Of a stretch of DNA of 19,478 nucleotides, positions 1 through 7,057 are shown piece by piece. The notes beneath the pieces are model-generated. The model was not told where the DNA came from. It made no database searches and saw only the letters and a list, made by a program, of their open reading frames with translations. Position 1 is the first letter of the stretch. Each line of letters begins with the position of its first letter. Source of the DNA: DAIPHL01 sp036771375 (GTDB taxonomy: Bacteria; Synergistota; Synergistia; Synergistales; Synergistaceae); NCBI GenBank assembly GCA_036771375.1, contig DAIPHL010000021.1:1-19478 (forward strand). Reading direction: 5' to 3'. A program made the translations under genes and the position numbers.

Positions 1-11
1 GGTCGGCGGCA
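1..11. repeat. Left copy of an 11-bp inverted repeat at the window ends
   Basis: The first 11 bases (GGTCGGCGGCA) are the reverse complement of the last 11 bases of the window (19468-19478). The match stops at base 12. Both copies lie inside plausible coding sequence, here the aminotransferase. This is more likely an effect of how the contig ended than a biological repeat. Confidence 0.5.
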
Positions 12-923
12 AATCAAATCTCTGCGCCTCTCGACCGCCAGGCGCCCGTGTTCGACATCCTCCTCCGCGTTGTCGATCGCTCCGACCGCCGCCCACTGTG
101 CGATCGACGAGGCGTTCGAAGTCAGGTGGCTTTGAAGTGCGTCGATCTTGCCGATCAGCTCCTTCGGCCCAAGGGCGTAGCCGATACGCCAACCCGTCAT
201 GCAGTAGGCCTTGCTGACGCCGTTTGCGATCAGAACCCGCTCCCTGATCCTCGGGAGGAGCTGTACGATGTTGTGATGCCTTGCCTCTCCATATACCAAA
301 CGTTCGTATATCTCGTCGAAGACGATCCAGAGATCGTTCTTCTCGGCGATCTCCGCCAGCATCTGCAGCGTCGCCGAATCGTAAACGGCGCCTGTCGGAT
401 TGTTCGGAGTGTTGATGATCATGCCCACGGTTTTTTTCGTCAGGCGGCTTTCTACGCTCTCCCTCGTCGGCGAGAAAAGGGTGTTCGCCGTGTCGACGGT
501 GACCGGTTTTCCGCCGGCGAGGTTTATCTGCTCGACGTAGCTGACCCACGCCGGCGCGAAAAGCAGAACTTCGTCGCCTGGATCGACGAGCGTCTGAATG
601 GCCTCGTAGAGCAGGGGTTTGGCCCCGCTGGTGACGATGATCTCCGCGCTCGCGTACTCCAGGGCGAAACGATTCCTGTAATAGTTCGAGACGGCGTCCT
701 TCAGCTCGGGTATGCCCGAATTGGCGGTATAATGGCTTTCGCCACGATCGATCGCTGCGTGTGCCGCGTCGGAGGCGGATCGGGGCGACGGAAAATCCGG
801 TTCGCCGGATCCGAAGGACAACACTGGGATACCGGATGCCTTCAGCTGTTTGGCCTTCGCCGATACGGCAAGCGTCGCAGAAGGTTGAATGCCTTGCGCG
901 CGTCGAGAAAATCTCAAGGGCAC
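1..923 (-). CDS. Class I pyridoxal-phosphate aminotransferase, aspartate aminotransferase type (3' end outside window)
   Basis: A PLP-dependent fold-type I aminotransferase, most likely moving the amino group of aspartate (or a related amino acid) to 2-oxoglutarate in the cytoplasm. Translating the minus strand from 923 gives 307 codons without a stop. The visible features are an N-terminal IQPSATLAVSAKA block, GSGEPDF (residues 38-44), NTPNNPTG (171-178), DEIY (203-206) and the PLP-lysine segment NGVSKAYCMTGWRIGY, with the Schiff-base lysine at about residue 238. About 390 residues are usual, so roughly the last 80 are missing. The start is uncertain: GTG at 923 sits 5 nt after AGGAG (929-933), TTG at 917 is 11 nt after it, and an in-frame ATG at 938 lies upstream of the site. 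I chose 923. The gene is divergent from hpf. Substrate specificity (aspartate, prephenate or other) cannot be fixed from this part. Confidence 0.9.
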   Translation of the reverse strand, partial: MPLRFSRRAQGIQPSATLAVSAKAKQLKASGIPVLSFGSGEPDFPSPRSASDAAHAAIDRGESHYTANSGIPELKDAVSNYYRNRFALEYASAEIIVTSGAKPLLYEAIQTLVDPGDEVLLFAPAWVSYVEQINLAGGKPVTVDTANTLFSPTRESVESRLTKKTVGMIINTPNNPTGAVYDSATLQMLAEIAEKNDLWIVFDEIYERLVYGEARHHNIVQLLPRIRERVLIANGVSKAYCMTGWRIGYALGPKELIGKIDALQSHLTSNASSIAQWAAVGAIDNAEEDVEHGRLAVERRRDLICRR

Positions 924-967
924 ATCATCTCCTCTCATCTCACAGGGGTTGTTGCGGATGAATGACC

Positions 968-996
968 ATTATAAACAAATTTGAGGGGCATCGCAA
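968..996 (-). promoter_or_regulatory. Sigma-70-type promoter for the aminotransferase gene
   Basis: On the minus strand a TTGCGA -35 box (991-996) and a perfect TATAAT -10 box (968-973) are separated by 17 nt. Transcription would start near 961, giving a leader of about 40 nt before the aminotransferase start. The -35 box lies only about 8 bp from the candidate -35 box of the divergent hpf promoter. Confidence 0.65.
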
Positions 997-1003
997 TGTA
1001 AGA

Positions 1004-1040
1004 TTGACACGTTGCGGGTGAAGTGCTCTGATGCTACAAT
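1004..1040 (+). promoter_or_regulatory. hpf: Sigma-70-type promoter(s) for hpf
   Basis: Two overlapping candidates are visible. The first is a perfect TTGACA -35 (1004-1009) with TCTGAT (1027-1032) after 17 nt. The second is an extended -10, TG-C-TACAAT (1032-1040), with TTGCGG (1012-1017) 17 nt upstream of the hexamer. Either gives a leader of roughly 50-60 nt before the hpf ATG. Which is used cannot be told from sequence. The arrangement is divergent from the aminotransferase promoter. Confidence 0.55.
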
Positions 1041-1096
1041 TGAAACGTGCTGCGGACAGAACGGATAAAAGATCTGGTAAAGGAGGAGGGGTGACG

Positions 1097-1648
1097 ATGG
1101 AGGTTCGGTTTGTCACTCGAAACAACGTGGAAGCTTCGGAAGAGATGAAGGAGCTTATGGAGAAAAAACTGCTCAAGATGGAGAAGTTTTTCAACAAAAT
1201 TTCCGATGTCCATGTGGTTCTCGACTACAAGAGGGGCATGAATATCGTCGAGATCACGACAAGCGCCGGAGGACTCGTGATGCGTGGAGAAGACCATTCT
1301 CCGGACATGAGAAAAGCCTTCGAGAAGGCGCTCAAAAACATCGAACGCCAGGTCAAGCGGCATAAAAATTACCTGAAGGATCGTACCCATATCAAGACGC
1401 ACGAGATCACCTTCGACCTCCCGGCGGAAGTCTTTGGGGACAGCAGGGACCAGGACGACAGCAGCCCCAGAGACATCGTCAAGAAGAAGCGTTTTCCCGT
1501 CTCCGTCATGCTTCCCGCAGAGGCGACCCGCCAGATGGACCTTCTGGGTCACAGCTTCTTCCTGTTCCGTAACGGGGAGAGCGGGGAGATGAACGTCGTG
1601 TACAAAAGAAAAGACGGGGGCTACGGTCTGCTGGAGACCTACGACTGA
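1097..1648 (+). CDS. hpf: Long-form ribosome hibernation promoting factor (HPF/RaiA family)
   Basis: Binds the 30S decoding region in starved or stationary cells and, in the long form, joins two ribosomes into inactive 100S dimers. The 183-residue product has the N-terminal HPF/S30AE domain (about 1-105, beginning MEVRFVTRNNVEASEEMKE, with the basic helix IERQVKRHKNYLKDR). An acidic linker (about 112-128) follows, then the C-terminal dimerisation domain (about 131-181) with the typical QMDLLGHSFFLFRN and NVVYKRKDGGYGLLE segments. ATG 1097 was chosen because AGGAGGAGGG (1081-1090) lies just upstream; an upstream in-frame ATG at 1031 falls inside the promoter -10 region, and the extra residues do not match the family. 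The gene stands alone, with its own promoter and a strong terminator. That fits independent stress or growth-phase control, although no alternative sigma-factor site was recognised. Confidence 0.95.
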   Translation: MEVRFVTRNNVEASEEMKELMEKKLLKMEKFFNKISDVHVVLDYKRGMNIVEITTSAGGLVMRGEDHSPDMRKAFEKALKNIERQVKRHKNYLKDRTHIKTHEITFDLPAEVFGDSRDQDDSSPRDIVKKKRFPVSVMLPAEATRQMDLLGHSFFLFRNGESGEMNVVYKRKDGGYGLLETYD

Positions 1649-1686
1649 GCGCTGTGCAAAGCTCCATTTCTGCTGGATCATCGATC

Positions 1687-1722
1687 GCCGGGGAGGAGCA
1701 CGGCTTCTCCCCGGCCGTTTTT
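1687..1722 (+). terminator. Rho-independent terminator after hpf
   Basis: A 13-bp stem (1687-1699 pairing with 1703-1715, one G-U pair, core GCCGGGGAG/CTCCCCGGC) with a 3-nt loop is followed by five T at 1718-1722. It lies 39 nt after the hpf stop and should close a single-gene transcript. Confidence 0.9.
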
Positions 1723-1780
1723 GAGAATTTCCGCAGCGCTCGCTCGTCTTTCGCCAAGATCTTCCGCGGCAGGAGAAAGG

Positions 1781-1819
1781 ATGTCCTCTGGAGTTTTCGA
1801 GGCGCTCAAGGTGGGATGA
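1781..1819 (+). other. Possible 12-codon leader ORF ahead of the helicase gene
   Basis: An ATG at 1781 follows AGGAG (1771-1775) by 5 nt and opens a reading frame MSSGVFEALKVG that stops at 1817-1819, one base before the helicase ATG at 1821. The ribosome binding site and spacing are good, so translation here could couple to the helicase start. There is no run of one amino acid and no attenuator hairpin, so a regulatory role is only a guess, and it may be chance. Confidence 0.25.
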
Positions 1820-1820
1820 C

Positions 1821-3776
1821 ATGAATGGATCCATAACGGAAACGCTGAACCCGAAACAGGCCGAAGCGGTGGAGTGGTGTGACGGGCCGGCGTTGGTCCT
1901 GGCGGGAGCCGGAAGCGGGAAGACCAGGGTGCTGACGGCGAAAATTGCATACCTCGTCCGCGAAAAGCGTGTGCCGCCTCACCGGATTTTGGCTCTTACC
2001 TTTACCAACAAGGCAGCGAAGGAGATGCTGGATCGCGTGAAAAAGCTTGTCGGCGACGACTTGCGGGGAATGCAGGTCTCCACCTTTCACTCCTACGGCC
2101 TTCGGTTTTTGTACAGAAACGCTTTCCTTCTTCAGTCCATGGGTTACCCGCCTTCCTTCGTCGTCTTCGATCGAGGGGACGCCCGAAGTGTCGTCAAGAA
2201 GACGGCGAACGCGCTTGACATCGACACGAAAGTCCACGACGTTCCCCTTTTGATGGATAAGATATCCAGGGCGAGGGCGTTGTGCGACCCGCAAACGCTG
2301 GAGCCGGACATAGAGGAGAAATGGAGGGAGCTGTACGACCGTTATCGAGAGACGCTCGTTCGTCAGGGGGCGGTCGATTTCGACGATCTGTTGGCGCTTC
2401 CCCTGCATATCCTCTCCACGAACCCGGACGTCCTCGACCGCGAGCGGGCCGGAACGGAGTGGGTTCTGGTCGACGAATACCAGGATGTCAACGTTCCGCA
2501 GCATCTGATGCTGAAAAGGCTCGTCTCGGACTCCGGCAGGCTCATGGTCGTCGGGGATCCGGATCAGTCGATTTATGGTTGGAGAGGCGCCGACATGTCC
2601 CTGATCCTTGCCTTCGAGGATGACTTCCCGGGGGCTCGGGTATTCGTACTCGATCAAAACTACAGGTCCTCCGGCAACATCCTCGACGCGGCCAACTCGG
2701 TGATCAGAAACAATCCGAATCGAAGGGACAAAAACCTTTGGATCGCTTCCGAGAAGGGGCCGAAGGTGAAAGCCGTGCTCGCGAAAAACGACATCGAGGA
2801 GATGGCCTTCGTTGTGGACGAGATAGAAAGATTGTCGATCGATGGGTACGATTACGGCGAAATGTCCATCCTTTACAGGATGAACGCCCTCTCCAGAGGC
2901 TGCGAGAAGACACTTCTCGAGCGTGGAATTCCTTATCGGATCGTGCGGGGCGTCGGTTTTTACGATAGGAAAGAGGTGAAGGACATCCTCTCCATGTTGC
3001 GCCTTGCGGTAAATCCGAAGGATCGGGTCTCTCTCGACAGGATTGCCAATGTACCCGTCCGCGGTTTGGGAAAGAAGGGGACCTCCGACCTCGGAGATTT
3101 TCTGTTCGGCATGGACGCGCCGCCCTGCGAGATATGGGAGAGGGTGAAGACATCGCCTCCCCTCAGAGGGAAGGGCGCAATCGGAGCGGCGAAACTCGCA
3201 ACGGCAATGCTCGGCGTTTTGCGTGAAGGGGATCTTCGTCGGTCCGTCGATTTTTTGTTGTACGACTGCGGTTATGAAGACTACCTGCGGGAAGAGTGTC
3301 CCGACGACTGGGAGGAGCGCATGGAAAACGTCCAGGAACTGCTCTCCCTCGCGCCGGAGGGGGGCGATCTCCTTGAAACGCTCGCCGAGATCGCCCTGGT
3401 GACCGATCTCGATAACGACGACAGAGATGGTTCGAGGGTGAACCTTCTGACCCTGCACGCCGCGAAAGGATTGGAGTTCCCCGTGGTTTTTCTCGTCGGC
3501 TTCGAGGAGGGCGTTTTTCCCGGCGCAAGGTCGATCGATGAGCCGGGAGGTGTGGAGGAGGAGCGGAGGCTCTGCTATGTCGGAATGACCAGGGCGCGGG
3601 AACGCCTTTATCTCTCCGGTGTGATGAGCCGGTTGCTCTTCGGTGAGTTCAGGCGGTCTTTGTTCTCCCGTTTCCTCTTGGAGTTGCCCGATGAATGTAC
3701 GACCGTCGACGACAGGACGAAGGGGGGTGGCGGCGACGTTCGTGGTGGGGTTGACAGGCGACGTTGGCGCTGGTAA
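1821..3776 (+). CDS. UvrD/PcrA/Rep-family superfamily 1 DNA helicase
   Basis: An ATP-driven 3'-5' DNA translocase/helicase acting in replication restart, repair or removal of bound proteins. All SF1A motifs are present in order: I AGAGSGKTRVL (28-38), Ia LTFTNKAAKEM (59-69), Ib STFHSYGLRFL (87-97), II VLVDEYQD (215-222), III VVGDPDQSIYGWRGAD (243-258), IV QNYRSSGNIL (279-288), V NLLTLHAAKGLEF (541-553) and VI YVGMTRARERLYL (586-598). At 651 residues it is nearer Rep (about 670) than UvrD/PcrA (720-750) and lacks their long C-terminal extension. The start is ATG 1821, 6 nt after AAGGTGGG (1808-1814). The last codons overlap coaE-cutA by up to 86 bp and encode a Gly/Arg-rich tail of doubtful significance. 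It leads the five-gene plus-strand run. UvrD, PcrA and Rep cannot be separated without a tree, so no symbol is given. Confidence 0.95.
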   Translation: MNGSITETLNPKQAEAVEWCDGPALVLAGAGSGKTRVLTAKIAYLVREKRVPPHRILALTFTNKAAKEMLDRVKKLVGDDLRGMQVSTFHSYGLRFLYRNAFLLQSMGYPPSFVVFDRGDARSVVKKTANALDIDTKVHDVPLLMDKISRARALCDPQTLEPDIEEKWRELYDRYRETLVRQGAVDFDDLLALPLHILSTNPDVLDRERAGTEWVLVDEYQDVNVPQHLMLKRLVSDSGRLMVVGDPDQSIYGWRGADMSLILAFEDDFPGARVFVLDQNYRSSGNILDAANSVIRNNPNRRDKNLWIASEKGPKVKAVLAKNDIEEMAFVVDEIERLSIDGYDYGEMSILYRMNALSRGCEKTLLERGIPYRIVRGVGFYDRKEVKDILSMLRLAVNPKDRVSLDRIANVPVRGLGKKGTSDLGDFLFGMDAPPCEIWERVKTSPPLRGKGAIGAAKLATAMLGVLREGDLRRSVDFLLYDCGYEDYLREECPDDWEERMENVQELLSLAPEGGDLLETLAEIALVTDLDNDDRDGSRVNLLTLHAAKGLEFPVVFLVGFEEGVFPGARSIDEPGGVEEERRLCYVGMTRARERLYLSGVMSRLLFGEFRRSLFSRFLLELPDECTTVDDRTKGGGGDVRGGVDRRRWRW

Positions 3777-4659
3777 GAGCACCCTTGCCGATGTGTGGCA
3801 GGGACAGGGAGCCCATATCGTAAACGCCGATCGAATCGCGAAGGAACAGTGGAAGAAGGAGGATATCGTGGAGGCCGCTCTGCAAAGATGGGGTGATTCC
3901 ATCATGACGGACGGAGCGGTCGATTATAAGAAAGTCGCCGGCATGGCCTTCGCCGATCGGGCCGAATACGATTTTTTGCGATCGCTCATTCACCCGGGTA
4001 CGATCGCCGATATGCAAAAAGAGGCTGCGTTGCTCCGTGGGTGGGTGGTCGTCGAGGTACCGCTTCTGTTCGAGACGGGAGTGCCCGATTGGGTCGACTA
4101 TGTGGTCTATGTTTCGGCGGACCCCGTTTTGCGTGCGCGTCGGAATGGATCTCGCGGTTGGGACGAAGCCGAGATCGAACGGCGCGAGAGTTTCATGATG
4201 AAAAGCGTAGAGAAGGTCGCGTTGTCGGATCTCGAACTGATCAACGACGGCGATCTGAGTCTGTGGATCGAAACGGCCAGGGAGTGGGGGACGCTTTTTG
4301 CAAAGATGGCGGGCGTCATCGAGATGACCACGCAGTGTCCGACGGAGGAGTGCGCAAAGACTCTGGCCCGGAAGCTGATAGAGCGACGCCTTGCCGCCTG
4401 TGTCAATATAGGTCGTATAAAGAGCGTCTTCTCCTGGGGGGGGAAGGTCTGCTTGGAAGCGGAGTGGTCGTTGCTCTGCAAGACCACGCGTAGCCTGCGC
4501 AAAGAGGTCATCCGGTGTATCAAGGCAAACCACCCCTACGAACTGCCCGCCATTACGGCGACGGAGTCTGACGGATCCGACCCCGCCACTCTCGAATGGA
4601 TTGTCAGAAGCTGCAAAAACGGGTTGTCGACCGAAACGGTTGAAGAACATTCCGAGTAG
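3691..4659 (+). CDS. coaE: Fusion protein: dephospho-CoA kinase (CoaE) + CutA-like domain
   Basis: CoaE phosphorylates the 3'-hydroxyl of dephospho-CoA, the last step of CoA synthesis. The CoaE part (about residues 15-205) shows VVGLTGDVGAGKST with the P-loop at 23-31, VNADRIAK (44-51), LIHPG (99-103), VEVPLLFETG (121-130), a lid region and the closing INDGDL (184-189). It looks complete. The CutA part (about 207-305), an alpha/beta domain that forms trimers and is historically linked to divalent-cation tolerance, carries EMTTQCPTEE, LAACVNI (234-240), FSW and HPYELPAITA (281-290). The frame is open throughout. The start is ATG 3691, 7 nt after GGAG (3680-3683); an in-frame GTG at 3727 directly follows a G-run and would remove 12 residues, so the true start is open. 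An internal ATG at 4306 precedes CutA, but its nearest purine run is about 15 nt away. The next gene follows 51 nt later. Confidence 0.88.
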   Translation: MNVRPSTTGRRGVAATFVVGLTGDVGAGKSTLADVWQGQGAHIVNADRIAKEQWKKEDIVEAALQRWGDSIMTDGAVDYKKVAGMAFADRAEYDFLRSLIHPGTIADMQKEAALLRGWVVVEVPLLFETGVPDWVDYVVYVSADPVLRARRNGSRGWDEAEIERRESFMMKSVEKVALSDLELINDGDLSLWIETAREWGTLFAKMAGVIEMTTQCPTEECAKTLARKLIERRLAACVNIGRIKSVFSWGGKVCLEAEWSLLCKTTRSLRKEVIRCIKANHPYELPAITATESDGSDPATLEWIVRSCKNGLSTETVEEHSE

Positions 4660-4710
4660 CTGTATTATCATCGCAGAAAAAATAAACTCGAAGTGCCAGA
4701 GGTGGTTTCT

Positions 4711-5340
4711 TTGCAGGTAAGTCGTTTCCCCCTGGGGATGTTGTGGACGAACTGTTATGTGATCTACGGAGAAACGAAGGACGCCATCGTTGTGGATCCG
4801 GGTGGTCCCGCGGCGGAGGTCCGCGATTTTCTGAAAGACAAAGGGCTCGTTCTCCGGTGGATTTTACTGACCCATGGGCACGGAGACCATATCATGGGTT
4901 TGGGCGACCTTCGGGATATTTCGTCGAACGGTGTGGCCATTCATGCAGAAGACGCGGATTGTCTCATGGACGCGGGAGAAAATCTGTCAAGAGAGCTGGG
5001 GCACCCCGTCACGTTCAAGGCGGCCGATCTTTTGCTGAAAGACGGCGACGAGCTCACCGTCGGGGAGATGAAGATCAGGGTCATATATACTCCGGGGCAC
5101 ACCAGAGGGGGGAGTTGTTTTTACATCACCGAAGGAGCGGACGCGCTGCTCGTCTCCGGGGATACGCTCTTCGCCCGCAGCGTCGGGCGCTCCGACCTGC
5201 CCGGAGGGGACGAGTCCGTGCTTCTGGATTCTCTTTTGAAGTTAAACGATTTCCCGGATGTTCTTCCGGTTTATCCCGGCCATGGCCCGGACACCACGAT
5301 CGGAGAGGAGAAAAGACTCAATCCATTTTGGCCTCGTTGA
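4711..5340 (+). CDS. Metallo-beta-lactamase-fold hydrolase, YcbL/glyoxalase II type
   Basis: A cytoplasmic zinc- or iron-dependent hydrolase of the glyoxalase II-like branch, which typically cleaves thioesters such as S-lactoylglutathione; the substrate here is unknown. The metal ligands are all visible in the 209-residue product: THGHGDH (H55, H57, D59, H60), PGHT (H130), SGDTLF (D151) and YPGHGPDTT (H191). The stretch FARSVGRSDLPGGD followed by PGHGPDTTIGEEKRLNPF is characteristic of the short YcbL type, which lacks the C-terminal helical domain of full glyoxalase II. The start is set at TTG 4711, 5 nt after AGAGGTGG (4698-4705). An in-frame GTG at 4693 would add six residues but has no ribosome binding site. 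It lies between coaE-cutA and the LpxB-like gene (29 nt gap) and is probably co-transcribed with them. Confidence 0.9.
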   Translation: MQVSRFPLGMLWTNCYVIYGETKDAIVVDPGGPAAEVRDFLKDKGLVLRWILLTHGHGDHIMGLGDLRDISSNGVAIHAEDADCLMDAGENLSRELGHPVTFKAADLLLKDGDELTVGEMKIRVIYTPGHTRGGSCFYITEGADALLVSGDTLFARSVGRSDLPGGDESVLLDSLLKLNDFPDVLPVYPGHGPDTTIGEEKRLNPFWPR

Positions 5341-5369
5341 AGAAAACGAGGGACGAGGGTAGGAAAAAT

Positions 5370-6596
5370 TTGAAAGAAGGAAAGCGACTCGATCTTTACA
5401 TCACGGCAAATTCTCCCGGAGAGATCGCAGGGCGGGTGGTCCCTCTGGTACGGGCGATTCGTGCTCGTGTTCGGCGTTGCCGGATCACCTTGGTGATCCT
5501 TCCCTGTCAGTACGCGAGCGGATCGGAGCTCTCCATGGCAGAGGGTGTCGAGGTCGACCGTTGTGTGGGGATTCGCCGTTTGGGGAGCTTGATCCAGAGT
5601 GAATCGCGAGGCCAGGACAACGAGAAATGTCTCGTCCTGCACATGGGAGGGGACGTCCTCTTTGCGATCTATGTGTCGAGGCGCCTGAAGGCCCCTCTGT
5701 GGGTCTACGCTTCCCGCCCCAGATGGGGGAGGTTCGTCGATCGCTTTTTCGTCCCCGATCAAAGAGCGATCGACCGTTTCGTCGCCCTCGATTATCCCAA
5801 GGAGCGCTATGAGCGAATCGGGGAGATCTCTTTGGACAGCGTGGTGCTGAATGCCACCGAGGAGGAGAGTCGAGAAAGATTGGGGCTCTCTCCCGAAGAG
5901 CCCGTTTTGACGTTTCTTACCGGAAGCAGGCCGATAGAGTATTGTGAGGGTGTCCCTTATTTTGCACGCATTGCGTCGGGCATACTGGACTCTTTTCCGG
6001 GGCACAGGGTGTTTTTTCCCCTCGCTCCGACCGTGCGGGAGGATCTGCTCGAAGATGCGGTGAAAAACGCGTCTCTCGAGTGGAAGGGAAAAAGCCGTAT
6101 TCATGCTTTGAACCTGGGAAAGGGGAGATGGGCCTCCGTCGTGAGAGGGATGACTCTGGAGGTCCTGAACTGTTCCACGCTGGCGATCGCCGTTCCCGGG
6201 ACGAACAATTTGCAGGCGGCTGCGTTGTATGTACCCTACATCATGGTCCTTCCCCTTGACGGGGCGGATGAATATCCTCTGGATGGGCTTATGGGGCTCT
6301 TGCCTCTTTCTTTCCCGGGAGTGAGGATGCTCAAAAAAGCCTATATCATGCGACTGAACGAAAAAACGGAATTTGTCAGCCTCCCGAACAAGATGGCCGG
6401 AAAGGAATTGGCCCCCGAAATTCGTGGGATTTTCGAGCCTGAAGAGGTTGTGAAAAGTGCCGTAAGCCTTCTCGGCTCCCCCAAGAAATTGAAGGAGATG
6501 TCGAGGGCATTCTTCGAGTTGACGCATGAGCGGGGCGCATCCGCCCGGCTTGCGGCCCGGGTGGTTGATTGGACATCCGAAAATGGAAGAGGGTGA
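5370..6596 (+). CDS. LpxB-like (GT19-type) glycosyltransferase, divergent
   Basis: It resembles lipid-A-disaccharide synthase, which joins two acylated glucosamines at the inner face of the cytoplasmic membrane, but is clearly divergent. Family-like segments in order: an N-terminal beta-strand plus loop DLYITANSPGEIAGRV (8-22) where LpxB has a GE-SGD loop, WVYASRPRWGRFVDRFFVPD (111-130) matching the W-R-R block, GEISLDSV (151-158) matching the GHP-D block, LTGSRPIEY (183-191) matching the LPGSR-E block, and IAVPGTNNLQAAALYVP (273-289) matching the SGT-LEA-G-P nucleotide-sugar site. The 408 residues are slightly longer than typical LpxB. The start is TTG 5370 after GAGGGTAGG; an in-frame TTG at 5337 overlaps the upstream stop. 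No other lpx gene is in view. It could instead be an LpxB-related paralogue with another lipid or sugar substrate. Confidence 0.65.
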   Translation: MKEGKRLDLYITANSPGEIAGRVVPLVRAIRARVRRCRITLVILPCQYASGSELSMAEGVEVDRCVGIRRLGSLIQSESRGQDNEKCLVLHMGGDVLFAIYVSRRLKAPLWVYASRPRWGRFVDRFFVPDQRAIDRFVALDYPKERYERIGEISLDSVVLNATEEESRERLGLSPEEPVLTFLTGSRPIEYCEGVPYFARIASGILDSFPGHRVFFPLAPTVREDLLEDAVKNASLEWKGKSRIHALNLGKGRWASVVRGMTLEVLNCSTLAIAVPGTNNLQAAALYVPYIMVLPLDGADEYPLDGLMGLLPLSFPGVRMLKKAYIMRLNEKTEFVSLPNKMAGKELAPEIRGIFEPEEVVKSAVSLLGSPKKLKEMSRAFFELTHERGASARLAARVVDWTSENGRG

Positions 6597-6601
6597 CGTC
6601 T

Positions 6602-7057
6602 ATGAGTCGAATCGAAATGGCGGACGTAAAAGACAGGATAAGGAGAATTGCCCAAAATACGGACGGTCTCATCTTGCGGCTCGATAATCTGACGAATCGT
6701 ATCGATGTGGCGAAGAGAAACGAAAACAGCGAGCTGGTGGAGTATTACGAGCGTCAATTTGCGGATGTCTCCCTCGAATTCATGGAGGGCGTCGAGACGA
6801 TGATCGACGATTGGTATCTTCTGAAGGGAATCCCGCGTCCTCCCGCGGAGGAGGAAAACCTGTCGCCGGAAATATTGGACGAGATACACGGGACGATGGT
6901 CGACATCGTGCAGGAAAGACGAGAGGAGGAATCGCTCGAAGACAATGTTCCGCAAGCCGCGGTTCGAACCGGTGTGCGGGAAGTGCCCGAGACGACGGAG
7001 ACCGTGCTTGCAGGGAAGGTGCAAAAGTCTCGAAACCGAGTCGACCTCACAGGTTGA
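6602..7057 (+). CDS. Hypothetical acidic helical protein, 151 residues
   Basis: I do not recognise this family. The product starts MSRIEMADVKDRIRRIAQNT and is rich in Glu, Asp and Arg. Residues of about 1-65 look like amphipathic helices with a possible short coiled coil (regular Ile/Leu/Val spacing in the first 40 residues). A second predicted helical part around residues 66-118 contains MIDDWYLLKGIPRPPAEEE, and the tail is polar and probably disordered. There is no signal peptide, membrane segment or Cys/His metal site. The start is ATG 6602, 8 nt after GAGGG (6589-6593), which overlaps the end of the LpxB-like gene; an in-frame ATG at 6569 lies further inside that gene and lacks a good site. 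It is the last gene of the plus-strand run, and its final 11 bp overlap the oppositely oriented transporter gene. Confidence 0.7.
   Translation: MSRIEMADVKDRIRRIAQNTDGLILRLDNLTNRIDVAKRNENSELVEYYERQFADVSLEFMEGVETMIDDWYLLKGIPRPPAEEENLSPEILDEIHGTMVDIVQERREEESLEDNVPQAAVRTGVREVPETTETVLAGKVQKSRNRVDLTG

Noticed and set aside
48..965. 305-codon plus-strand frame at the left end
   Set aside because: The opposite strand encodes an aminotransferase with all PLP motifs; this frame is its mirror and contains no recognisable family segment.
1654..1824. Possible 56-codon gene from GTG 1654 between hpf and the helicase
   Set aside because: It would be translated through the hpf terminator hairpin, has no ribosome binding site and no recognisable content.
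1806..3905. 699-codon open frame on the minus strand opposite the helicase and coaE
   Set aside because: It lies antisense to two genes with complete family motifs and shows no recognisable domain; long antisense frames are expected with this codon use.
3649..4671. 340-codon minus-strand frame opposite coaE-cutA
   Set aside because: It mirrors the CoaE-CutA frame, and its composition does not resemble a folded family that I know.
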